From contig CBFFRP010000363.1 in NCBI GenBank assembly GCA_965644295.1, forward strand, positions 186,001-250,000: a stretch of 64,000 bases of DNA, written 5' to 3'. Position 1 is the stretch's first letter, and each line of letters starts with the position of its first letter. The notes beneath the pieces were generated by a model. It made no database searches, was not told where the DNA came from, and was given only the letters and a program-made list of their open reading frames with translations. This document shows, piece by piece, positions 22,171 to 32,600 of the stretch. Made by a program: the position numbers and the translations under genes. This stretch comes from Paraphysomonas bandaiensis (taxonomy: Eukaryota; Chrysophyceae).

Positions 22171-24040
22171 TTATGGGGATGTACTCCCATAACTCGTCCT
22201 CTTGTTGTCTTTACTGGTGGTATAAGTTCTCATCACAACGGATCCATCCTTACAAATTGCAGGCGACTGAGAGCCAACTGGAGCCATCTGGACAAACATA
22301 GAGTAAAATGTGCGCATAATGATTTTACTGTATCAGTTATACAATTTGAAGTGTAAATATTTATTCATGCCATGGAAAATGTACTTGATATGTAAGCAAA
22401 CTTATTCCTACCTCATGGTCCATGTCCTGGGAGAGAGGAGAATATTGTCCCTTAAAGCATCTATCACACCCTCCATTGCACATCGTAAATATAAGAGCTG
22501 ATACAAATACCATAAAAGAGGAGACACTGGTGAGTATCCAGAAATCCTCCGGGTTAGGGAAGGCAACAGCAATAAGATAAGAAGATAGATCGAAAAATGC
22601 AGTCAGAGAGCGCCATTTGCCATTCACAATTCCTCGATGAGATTCAACGATAGTCTCCTGGGCTATTTGGCGGGCACAGAGGTCAAAAAGCCACAGACCA
22701 ACACGAGACATCAGCTGAAATATACAAATAGTAAGAATATACATTAGCTATTGACATCTCTGCATATTAGAAATAAACAGTGCTAAGGTAACCGTTGTAC
22801 ATACCACGGCAACGACCATGAGGGTAACACCCTTTAAAGAATCAAGATATAGAATTCCCCATGCAGCTGTAGCCACTAATGCGCACTGCCACCATATGGA
22901 AAACATTGCAGAGGGAATGAGTCCAAACGTTCTCCGCGCATACGGATAAAGCCAAGCACCTGAGGGTAAAGCAGTCAACAATGTAGGCCACTGAAATTGT
23001 TGAACAGAACCTCATAACGTATCATTTCACACTAGAAGTCGAATAACATGTGTCAAATACAGAATAATCTAGTACTCACCTGAGAATCCCGAAAGTGCCG
23101 CTATACCTCTGGCAAGACCTATCCAGTGATCTTCCACTCCCCACCACTTGAGATACACGACCATCAGAGAGCTGAAGGAGAGAACTGTAAGATAAAGGCA
23201 TGAGTATGCAACCATTGCTCCAGCACATCCGCTCCCAAGTAGTGTACTCTTGTCTGCAATAGGACTTGCAGACGGAGGTGAGCTCGTCACGCTGCTGACG
23301 TCATCTGCCGAGGATATGTGAATCGGTGCAGGGGCGGGAACAGGGACTGTAGTAGCCTCAGAGGTGCCAGGTTTGACAGCGAGCCCAGGCCAAGAAGAGT
23401 ACAGCCTATCCAGAAAGATGTACAGGCCAAATACAGTAACAGCATTTAGCGCGAGCAGCACAATAGCCACGATTCGGTATGAGAAAAAGGAGAAAATCAA
23501 ACCCGTTAAAACTGGAGCCACTGCGTTACATGCGAGATCAATTTGCGTCATGACTGAGTTCGTTGATGACAGCCAATCGGTGTCGCCACCTGATAGAACA
23601 ACAACCCAGTCTTTCTCGATGGACATAGTTACCATTGCAAACGATAGGTTGGCGAGTGCGCAGACAATAGGGATGCTATATATCTGGTAGTTACTGACGG
23701 TATTGATACCGTCCTTTGAGTACGACAGCATCTGGGCACAAAGAGCATACCCAACAGATACAGACACCACTTTAACTAGTAGAGCAATCTTCATTGCATA
23801 CAAACGGTCACTTTTATCAAACCACACTCCGATACTAGAAGAGAATAGAAACACACTGGAGGAAGACAGCAGACCCGCCAATGCAACTATAAAGAGAGAA
23901 TTGCCTGTCAGCTGAGCAACCAATAGGATGATTCCAATATCCCACATCCTCGACACAAAGGCGAAGAAGGAGTGCATGATGTACATCACATAAGTGCTCT
24001 GGAATGGAGCTCCACTGCTACTTATCACACTCTCTACCAT
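22171..24040 (-). CDS. Ferroportin-like iron exporter (SLC40 family)
   Basis: Four exons (24040-23080, 22959-22805, 22714-22412 and 22287-22171) give 511 residues. The start is the first ATG after a stop-containing leader. Family hallmarks occur in order: MHSFFAFVSRMWDIGIILL in TM1; IGVWFDKSDRLYAMK in the TM2-3 loop; EKDWVVVLSGGD and a TQIDLACNAVAPVLTGLI segment in TM4-5. A hydrophilic central loop rich in Ser, Pro and Ala follows. The C-terminal half carries SRVGLWLFDLCARQIAQET, close to the family signature, and ends in a short polar tail. Ferroportins export Fe(II) across the plasma membrane or load vacuoles; plant and algal members also move cobalt or nickel. For exon 2 I used acceptor 22960, which aligns without a gap to the family; the nearer AG at 22991 breaks the frame. 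Confidence 0.92.
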
Positions 24041-24925
24041 AGCTATTGTCAATATCTATAGGGGTATGTGACAATTAAAGAGGGCAGGTATATAGAGCAC
24101 CAATAATATGAACCAACACAACACACAAACATGTGATACCCACCATATCATATAAGATACATACATACATACATACATACATACATACATACATACATAC
24201 ATACATACATACATACATACATACATACATACATACATACACACATACCTACATGTACTTGCATACATACATACATACATACATACATACATACATACAT
24301 ACATACATACATACATACATACATACATACATACATACATACATACATACATACATACATACATACATACATACATACATACATACATACATACATACAT
24401 ACATACATACATACATACATACATACATACATACATACATACATACATACATACATACATACATACATACATACATACATACATACATACATACATACAT
24501 ACATACATACATACATACATACATACATACATACATACATACATACATACATACATACATACATACATACATACATACATACATACATACATACATACAT
24601 ACATACATACATACATACATACATACATACATACATACATACATACATACATACATACATACATACATACATACATACATACATACATACATACATACAT
24701 ACATACATACATACATACATACATACATACATACATACATACATACATACATACATACATGCATACGTACATGGGTTGGCTGTGTGTATCTATATGTGGA
24801 TTTGTGGTATGAGAATTGTGCTCAGCACTCGAATTATTCCACAGTTTGAATACTTATTTCACGTCTATCTCTCCTCAATCTGATTGTGGTCATAATGCTC
24901 ATCATTTCTGATATATTCGATCCTG
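24041..24925. promoter_or_regulatory. Divergent intergenic region with the longest CATA array
   Basis: The 885 bp shared upstream region of ferroportin (minus) and the secreted repeat protein (plus). About 70 percent of it is the array listed separately. Confidence 0.5.
24157..24772. repeat. (CATA)n / (TATG)n microsatellite, about 150 units
   Basis: Roughly 615 bp of CATA units, interrupted once near 24240-24262 by variant units (ACACATACCTACATGTAC). It begins about 117 bp upstream of the ferroportin ATG and ends about 154 bp before the ATG at 24926. Confidence 0.97.
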
Positions 24926-26284
24926 ATGAACCCTTCACTGATACTGCTGAGTGTGTTGTTAAGTATGTTGCTGTGTATCTCAGAGGCTCATGTACATACA
25001 GACACATCACATGCGTATCACTTGAATGATAGGACACATCTGTTAAGAGAAGACGTCAGAGAGACTGGTCGAAGAGACCTCAGAGGTAAGAGCTCATCGA
25101 GAAGCGGTGATAAAACACAGAAGCTTAGCGGTAAGAGTAAGAGGAGGCCCTCTAGCCCTGATAAGACTAACACTGTTAAGACTAAGAGGGGTAAGAGGAC
25201 TAGGAAGAAAGAATCTGGACCCAGTAGCACTCCTCGACCAACCACACCTGTCCTAGATATCACTTCTAACCCAACTAGTCCTCGTCTTAAGAAGAAGACA
25301 AGGAAGAGAGATCAGCCAACTCCAAGACCTACTATACCTGTGCTAGATGCTAGCTCAGAACCAACCGGTGTACCTACCTCGATTCCCACTGCGGTTCCTA
25401 CCGTGATTTCCACCGTGATATCGGAAGAGACTTCGATTCCAACCAGATCTGATGATACTACCACAAAAACTAACACCAAGCAAAGCACGAAAACGAAGAA
25501 AAAGCCAAGCAGCAAGACTAAGAAGACTAGGAAGAAAGAATCTGGACCCAGTAGCACTCCTCGACCAACCACACCTGTCCTAGATATCACTTCTAACCCA
25601 ACTAGTCCTCGTCTTAAGAAGAAGACAAGGAAGAGAGATCAGCCAACTCCAAGACCTACTATACCTGTGCTAGATGCTAGCTCAGAACCAACCGGTGTAC
25701 CTACCTCGATTCCCACTGCGGTTCCTACCGTGATTTCCACCGTGATATCGGAAGAGACTTCGATTCCAACCAGATCTGATGATACTACCACAAAAACTAA
25801 CACCAAGCAAAGCACGAAAACGAAGAAAAAGCCAAGCAGCAAGACTAAGAAGACTAGGAAGAAGGAATCTGGACCCAGTAGCACTCCTCGACCAACCACA
25901 CCTGTCCTAGATATCACTTCTAACCCAACTAGTCCTCGTCTTAAGAAGAAGACAAGGAAGAGAGATCAGCCAACTCCAAGACCTACTATACCTGTGCTAG
26001 ATGCTAGCTCAGAACCAACCGGTGTACCTACCTCGATTCCCACTGCGGTTCCTACCGTGATTTCCACCGTAATATCGGAAGAGACTTCGATTCCAACCAG
26101 ATCTGATGATACTACCACAAAAACTAACACCAAGCAAAGCTCGAAAACGAAGAAAAAGCCAAGCAGCAAGACTAAGAAGACTAGGAAGAAGGAATCTGGA
26201 CCCAGTAGCACTCCTCGACCAACCACACCTGTCCTAGATATCACCTCCAGTCCAACATTGTTTCGGAAGAAAATGAGATATTAA
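24926..26284 (+). CDS. Secreted Lys/Ser/Thr/Pro-rich protein with 109-residue near-identical tandem repeats (silaffin-like character)
   Basis: A single exon encodes 452 residues. A strong signal peptide (MNPSLILLSVLLSMLLCISEA) precedes a short acidic/basic pro-region with RRDLRG at 49-54. Then come three copies of a 109-residue repeat (327 bp each, starting about 25198, 25525 and 25852) and a truncated fourth copy at about 26179. The nucleotide copies differ by only a few bases, so the expansion is recent or homogenised. Each unit alternates lysine clusters (KKKPSSKTKKTRKK) with Pro/Thr/Ser stretches (PTSIPTAVPTVISTVIS). There are almost no cysteines or aromatic residues. The composition, the KxxK-type clusters and a possible RxL cleavage site recall silaffins and other wall- or silica-associated proteins, but no homology is claimed. 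An adhesive or extracellular-matrix protein is equally possible. Confidence 0.78.
   Translation: MNPSLILLSVLLSMLLCISEAHVHTDTSHAYHLNDRTHLLREDVRETGRRDLRGKSSSRSGDKTQKLSGKSKRRPSSPDKTNTVKTKRGKRTRKKESGPSSTPRPTTPVLDITSNPTSPRLKKKTRKRDQPTPRPTIPVLDASSEPTGVPTSIPTAVPTVISTVISEETSIPTRSDDTTTKTNTKQSTKTKKKPSSKTKKTRKKESGPSSTPRPTTPVLDITSNPTSPRLKKKTRKRDQPTPRPTIPVLDASSEPTGVPTSIPTAVPTVISTVISEETSIPTRSDDTTTKTNTKQSTKTKKKPSSKTKKTRKKESGPSSTPRPTTPVLDITSNPTSPRLKKKTRKRDQPTPRPTIPVLDASSEPTGVPTSIPTAVPTVISTVISEETSIPTRSDDTTTKTNTKQSSKTKKKPSSKTKKTRKKESGPSSTPRPTTPVLDITSSPTLFRKKMRY
25198..26262 (+). repeat. 327 bp coding minisatellite, three full copies plus a partial one
   Basis: Tandem 327 bp units (109 codons) lie within the secreted repeat protein. 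Differences between units are isolated substitutions, for example GAAAGAATC versus GAAGGAATC and GTGATA versus GTAATA. The partial unit ends where the sequence diverges to the stop codon. Confidence 0.95.
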
Positions 26285-26825
26285 CTGTCATTTTTCTTGG
26301 GGTTTAGTGTGATGACTGCGACATTTCTGCTTACACCCATTATTTGTATTTCATCGTACGTTGTTTACTCGTAACATTAAACATTTTTGGATTTCTGAAT
26401 TCTGATCTCTGTTAACAATATAAACACCTATATATCTTTAAAATGTAGCATGTAGTAATATCAGTTCACATCACCTATTTACGCCACTGTAATTAAAACT
26501 GAATGTATATTGGATCTTGTGTAACAAGAATACCCATATCGTATGTAGTTGCTCTACAGGGAACTAAATAGTACATAAGTAGCGCCCCAACAATAATACC
26601 ACAACACTCATCTATCCAGCCCAACAACACTATTGCAATATAAATCAGTAGCTAAGTAAATATGAATATACGTTTTTAGTACTTGTCATTAAGATCACAT
26701 GATAACCAACCTCACTACAAACTTAGCTTGAATATACACTATGTATCCATATACCAAATACACTTAGCGCAATTTACATATACGAGTAGTTTACGCATAG
26801 CATGTTTTATTGAAAGTATTATTAG

Positions 26826-27075
26826 TAGCAATAGGCATTATGAATCAGCACCAGCTTAGTAGAGCTAGATGAAAACTAGTCAAGCTAGGTAGACGTCTAC
26901 CTGTAACTAACTAGAGTACAAATGCTATTTCCTACTATATTTAACGCTACGGAAGCTGCTTGTGCCGCAAGAACTAAGGTGCAACCATTATCGCTCTATC
27001 ACTCAGCGCAACCGCAGTCAGAAAAAAGCAGAATGTTGATGTATCTGACATCTGCTGACTTAAGGATTAGTGGTT
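26826..27075 (+). repeat. Dispersed MITE-like element, left-half fragment
   Basis: It starts with TAGCAATAGGC and continues through CTAGATGAAAACTAG, AACGCTACGGAAGCTGCTTG and CAGAATGTTGATGTATCTG. The same order of blocks is found at 62333 and 63806, and reverse-complemented at 39590-39720. Confidence 0.7.
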
Positions 27076-28889
27076 TGATGACTATTCTCATCTGCTATAC
27101 AAGTAGTTGAATGCACATCAACGTGATGTTGAAACTGATTATCCATAATTGATATAGATATTTTTATCAATAAACTTTGGTATGTACTGGTTACTATATA
27201 TAGACTATAGTATATATATTGTATTGAAAAATACTATGACATACATATTTTATAGATTATAGCTTAACAATAACAACATTGGTTGATTTGTTCAAACCGT
27301 TTGACCAATCGATATTTTTACAATACAATATGGTTCACTATCCCTTGTGTACAGAATCTATGCTTTTTTACAGCTTCGATGACAAAAAATAAACACTAGT
27401 AGCTTTGACCCTCCCAATTAAATTTAATATTTCATCATACCAGATGATCTGAGGTATTTATATTATTGAATAAAGTTAAAGGGGTTCAAATGGCTTGTCA
27501 TAATATTATGGGATTGGCCTATTATACTAGTCGTATTAATAAATGATACAAACCAGTCGATTTCGATGACTATATAATATAATAAATTTTACTAACCATA
27601 TTATTTGTTGCCGTTGCAAAAACTTTTCACAAACCTTTCATAGTACTATCCTATATATAGCTTAAAGAGTGCAACCTTTACTTTACTCTAGATAGAGAGG
27701 TATAACAAGCGCTATAAGGCTATATATATATATATATATATGTTTTGTTGAGTTTTCTGCAATATGATGCGGTATAGATTGTGCACTCTATAATTAAAAA
27801 TAATTAATAACACTACTATATACTATTGCATTCAAGCACTTCTAGATCCATTCTACAACAATTCTTTAAAGTCTAGTAAAATCTACTAGATTTTCCCAAA
27901 TTTTTGAAAATTTCCTACGTGTGCATATATATATTCTTTACTTAATTGAAGAGAGTTAATAGTGTGCAATATGTTGAGTTTTGATATATATATGAGAGCA
28001 ATTGAAAGCTGTTGTTGTTATAAGGTATTTAAATTACAGTAGTAGTATACAGTTGTACTCTTATTATTAGTCGTATACAGTTAAAATGAATGACTATGAG
28101 TATATATATATAGTAGTAAAGCTGACGATGCAAGGTTGTAGTGACGAAGAAGTAAGATCGAACAAAAAAATGAGTGGTAGTAGAGAGACAACATGAAATT
28201 GAGATATTGATTATAATTTATAATTCTCTGCATATATAATTGAAATCAGTCATAGGTGTAACGGGAGAATATATTTACAACGGAAGTATAAATTCAATTA
28301 CCAATGTCTGATGTGTGACTACGTATGATATAAGAATGACTGGTGAACATTTATGATGAATTATTGTTGTTTTATAAATATGTTATGAAGAGTTGAGATT
28401 TATAATTATAATTTACTCTTTGAAAGCAAAAAGAAGCAAGGTTAAGGTTACGTGTAAATCAAGATTAACTTCAGTGCAATGTTCAATTCTAACACGCTTC
28501 TATATTCTGCTTGGACATACATACGAACACTAATTCTCATATGACATATGATTACATTTCCGGAGGTGGGTTATGATAGTATGGAGAATGACATAACTGA
28601 ACAATACTGTCACTCTATGCTTAGATTATAAGTTTGAAACATAAAGTAATATGTAATGAACTTATGTGATCAATATCACTTGTCAATCGCCAAATTCTTA
28701 TTGTCTTAACTACCGATCATTTCTACCAAAAGGAGCATATTTGAGTATCGGTCATTTTTACAATTACGATCGTTGAGAAAAGTTTATAGGAATAATATAA
28801 CTAGATAGACTCTTTATTATAATTGCATACACAATTGTGTGTGTTATCATGTAAAACGAAATAAAACATGATAATTTATTTCGTTCATA

Positions 28890-29010
28890 CCCTCAACAAT
28901 GTCGGAGTCGCACCTTTTCGTGGTGTTCTGGGGGGATAAGTACCGGAGAGATTCTCAAACATAGTCAGCTGATATTTTTCTGTCCACTCATAGCCGAATT
29001 CTTGTGTGGT
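28890..29010 (+). repeat. Dispersed MITE-like element, right-half fragment
   Basis: The sequence beginning CCTCAACAATGTCGGAGTCG matches the start of the copies at 38931 and 61117, but with an internal deletion after GAGAGATTCTC. It ends near TTGTGTGGTACGTACT. Confidence 0.75.
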
Positions 29011-29600
29011 ACGTACTCCAACAATTTCCATACAATATTAGATATCACGATCTTATACGGTCGATATATATTTTAGTTTCACTACTATGATTGCTAGCAT
29101 GACATTAGTTCTCAAAATGCAGTTAATTCTTCTGTATTCTTCCATTAGCAGTCATAAGTCAAATATCTTTGAACTACAGCTTTCAATTGCTCTCAGATAG
29201 CAGGACTCAACACATTATTCATTATTTTGGTCTAAAAACTATTAAATGTGGTGTGCCGCACGTTTACTGGAACTGGTTGTGAAGAAGAGAAAAATATATA
29301 TAGCTTGTGGATCATAGAACTTTCGAGCAGTTATTATAAATATTACATGTTACATCATCGAGAGTGGCCCACACATATATGAGATTAATTCAACAGTTAT
29401 GAGTTTAAAAAACAGGCAGCTCCGTTGTAATAGCACAGTCAATAAATGCAACAGCAGTGAGTTGAAGGTTGTACATGGCGGTTATTGAGGCATCTATCCT
29501 ACACATATTAAGTATCTACATTGTACGCTATTTTTATAATGTCACTGCCGAGATATGATACAACAATTCGAGATAGGGGAATTTCAAACAAGAGAGCTCA

Positions 29601-32600
29601 CTATGCTGTATCAGACTTTTCTTTGCCCTTAGCGTCTATCAACTCATTGCTGCCTATACCATTACGTCGGGCGCCCTCCTTTTCGCGGTCATGATCATGT
29701 TGAATGATATTCTGGAGCGACGATACTGATGTAATAACATCAGATACCTTCACGATACCTGTACGTTCTACAACGTTGTCAAAACGTGTCTGTGCTGGGC
29801 AATGCTTATCAGAAGAATTTATTTCCAAAAGAGGTGAGAGGGTTCCGCACTTCTGTACATTTCCATCTGTAGCAAGTCGTTTGCGTTGGACATCATCCCC
29901 ACTATCTACGCCTGTACCGAGTTCCAACTGTCCGCATGCATCCAGCTTCCGTTTTCTATCTCCACTTTCTATTTCACCACATTCAACACTCTTCACTGCG
30001 CCTTCGTCAGAGTTACCTCTGCTGGAACACATCTCAGTCGTCAAATGCAGTTCCTCAGAGTGACGCTTGAGAGTAATGCTCGGAGAGGAAACTAAATTAA
30101 ATTGCAATGGTGCAGACGGTGAGGGTGGAAGAGTGTCGGGCGGAGGCAAAGACATGTCAGACACGGGAGCAGAGTTAGCGCATAAGCCCGTGTGGAGTAG
30201 GGACGATGGAGTAGGCAAGGGGGTTACGTCACCTGAAGACGACACACTCGACACTATACAAGAAGAGGTAACTGAAGCTCCACTCGGTGGCGGCATGAGC
30301 CCCTCTTCACTATCATTGGTATTGTCAAATGCGTTCGTTGCTGGCATAACCAGTGGCTCGTCATTACATACTGTATCTGATGTAGAAACTATATCTGACG
30401 ATGCCGTACTTTTGCCGCTACAGCTAGCCAAGGGATTACTATGCTGACTATCACCACCACTGTTCTGTGTGCCACTTGCAGAGTTTTCGATAGTGGTCTT
30501 TTCTGTACTCCCTCCGGAATTGTCATCAGGGATATCTACTTTCTCTCTAATTTGGTCAGTGATGTCATTTTCGCCTTCGCCATCATAGGCATCAATATCA
30601 CCCTCATTCTCTTCCCCTTTAAGCTCGCTGATTCCTGTGTCTTCTCCAGTATCATCATTGTCGCCACCATCAAACTCGTCTCCATCGAGCTGAGCGTCCT
30701 CTTCCATTCCCTCATCCCCAACAGATGTTTCAACACCATCATCCATCGCTTCCGTGTCCCCTTCATCAATATCTTTGTCTGTCCCATCCTCGCCATGAGG
30801 GACATCACTTGACTCCTGCGAGGAGGATTGCGACCTTCCCCTACCCCTACCGCGCCCCCTACCACCCCATCGTCCTCTTCCACGTCCTCGACCTCGATTT
30901 GTAGGCTTGGCAGCGACTGGAATGCTGTCTTCGGCCCGTCCCCCAGTGCGACCCCCTCCACGAGAGCTAACAGTAGTTCGTCTACCACGCCGCCCTCGGC
31001 CTCGTCCTCTCCCAGGAGACGTCGGTGCAGCAGCTGCGGCGACTGCGCTTTCTTTCCGTTCTCTCGGTCCTTCAATTATTTCCATACTATTGTTCGGATC
31101 GCGGGCCCGCTTGGAGCGGGAGTTTCTCAGCTCGCTCTGACATTGCAGCCAACCCGCATCACTCTGCGCATAACCACCATACATATCTTCACTAGGAGCT
31201 TCGTTGAATTGATCACATGAGTAGGCAAACTTTCTAGATACCATTCCAGCCTTTTGACCACCTCCTGCTTGGGCATTAGTCTTGCGCAAGTATCGCCGAT
31301 CTGCCAGAAGACGTGTCACTGCTCGAGGCTCTTTCTGTTGCATATACTTCATGTGTTGTCTTCGTGTTGTACCCATGTCCTCTTGTTTCTTCTCCTCAAA
31401 GCCAAGAGCCGCGGCCATGTAAAGTGGATGAGAGCACAACGAGCCATAAGTCACATCATCCACTGGAAGCTCATAGAGCTGCTCTTTATCCTCAAATTCA
31501 TCTGGAGGATAAACGACTCCGCCAACAGAATGAGCTGCTGCACTGGTGTGCGACCACGAGTTTTTCACATGGCGCTTTCTGTTGTCAAACTCACGCAGCA
31601 GTGACTTGTATGGTATGGTTGTTTTGGAGTCATAATAGAATTTTATACAATCTTTTGTGGTACGGTTTGTCAAATAGGATGCGATCTTTGAAAAGTTTTT
31701 CGGGAACTGCAGAAACTTGTCCACAAATATGCATTTTTCCATATCTGTCCACGGCCGACACTGTCTCTCAACTCTGTCCACTTGTAATGCACAATTGCAG
31801 CCTGGAACACACTCCTGAGAAGGGGCGAGGGCCGAGCACATTTGTCGTCGTCCGTCTGTTGTCAACCGACACCCATTGAGATCGACAATCACTGGAGGTT
31901 CAACCACATGTTTCGGAAAACTTTCTACCTTGAACAGATCAAGATCATCTTGTGATTCGGTGATCGAACCCATCGGGTCATAGTCAGGAATCAACAGGCC
32001 TCGAGGAGGCCATCGCGGGGGTTCAGGTGCCACTGTATGATCTGCATGCTGCCATGGGGATAGCATATCCGTGGGCTTCGTCACCCCCGTCTTCAGACGG
32101 CGCTGCATTAGCTCCATCATGGCAAGCTGCTGTAAAACCTTGTCCTGGTCGTACTCCGGACGAGTAATGTCATTTCCTGCAGAGGCCGAGGCCCGCATAG
32201 CCGAAAGTCTAGCGGGAGTGCGAGGCGACATAATATTCCTCATTGCTGCTAGTTCTCGCAGCCGAGCAGTATATTTTTCATCCTCCTCCTGCTCTGGTGG
32301 GCGATTGTGCTCGACGTAGTGCTCCCATTGATGCTTCACTCTAAGGTAACGATCCCCTAACACCTCCCAGGCTTGAGTGCGCGCCAGCTTTCGCCGTCGA
32401 ACCTCTGCTGCAATCACAGACCGTTTTCGTTGCATGTCCTCTTGTAATGACTGTACACGCGTTTGGTTGATGGGATACAAACAGTCGCCAGGAGATGCAA
32501 AGGCTGATATAAAATCTTGACTACATATGTTCGCAATGGCCGCGCGCTTGCAGTTTTCTTTAGCGAACATTGGGGCCAGTGACTCGGACTTGGATATCTG

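Larger units (their letters stand above)
26285..29600. other. 3.3 kb AT-rich convergent gap with repeat fragments
   Basis: The longest gene-free stretch before the right end. It contains a TA microsatellite near 27719-27742 and two fragments of the dispersed element (26826-27075 and about 28890-29010). A degraded repeat at 28443-28490 resembles 10630-10680. No coding frame is supported. Confidence 0.5.

Noticed and set aside
24926-25100. Oomycete-type RxLR effector signature (RDLR at residues 50-53)
   Set aside because: A four-residue motif is weak in a Lys/Arg-rich protein, there is no dEER, and the rest of the window points to a plastid-bearing organism.
25018-26244. Minus-strand frames of 81 to 92 codons repeated at 327 bp spacing
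   Set aside because: They are the antisense shadow of the secreted repeat protein, and their identical spacing follows the repeat unit.
26922-27110. 62-codon frame (MLFPTIFNATEAACAART...)
   Set aside because: It sits in a copy of the dispersed repeat; the same region at 62420 is open in a different way, so it is not conserved coding.
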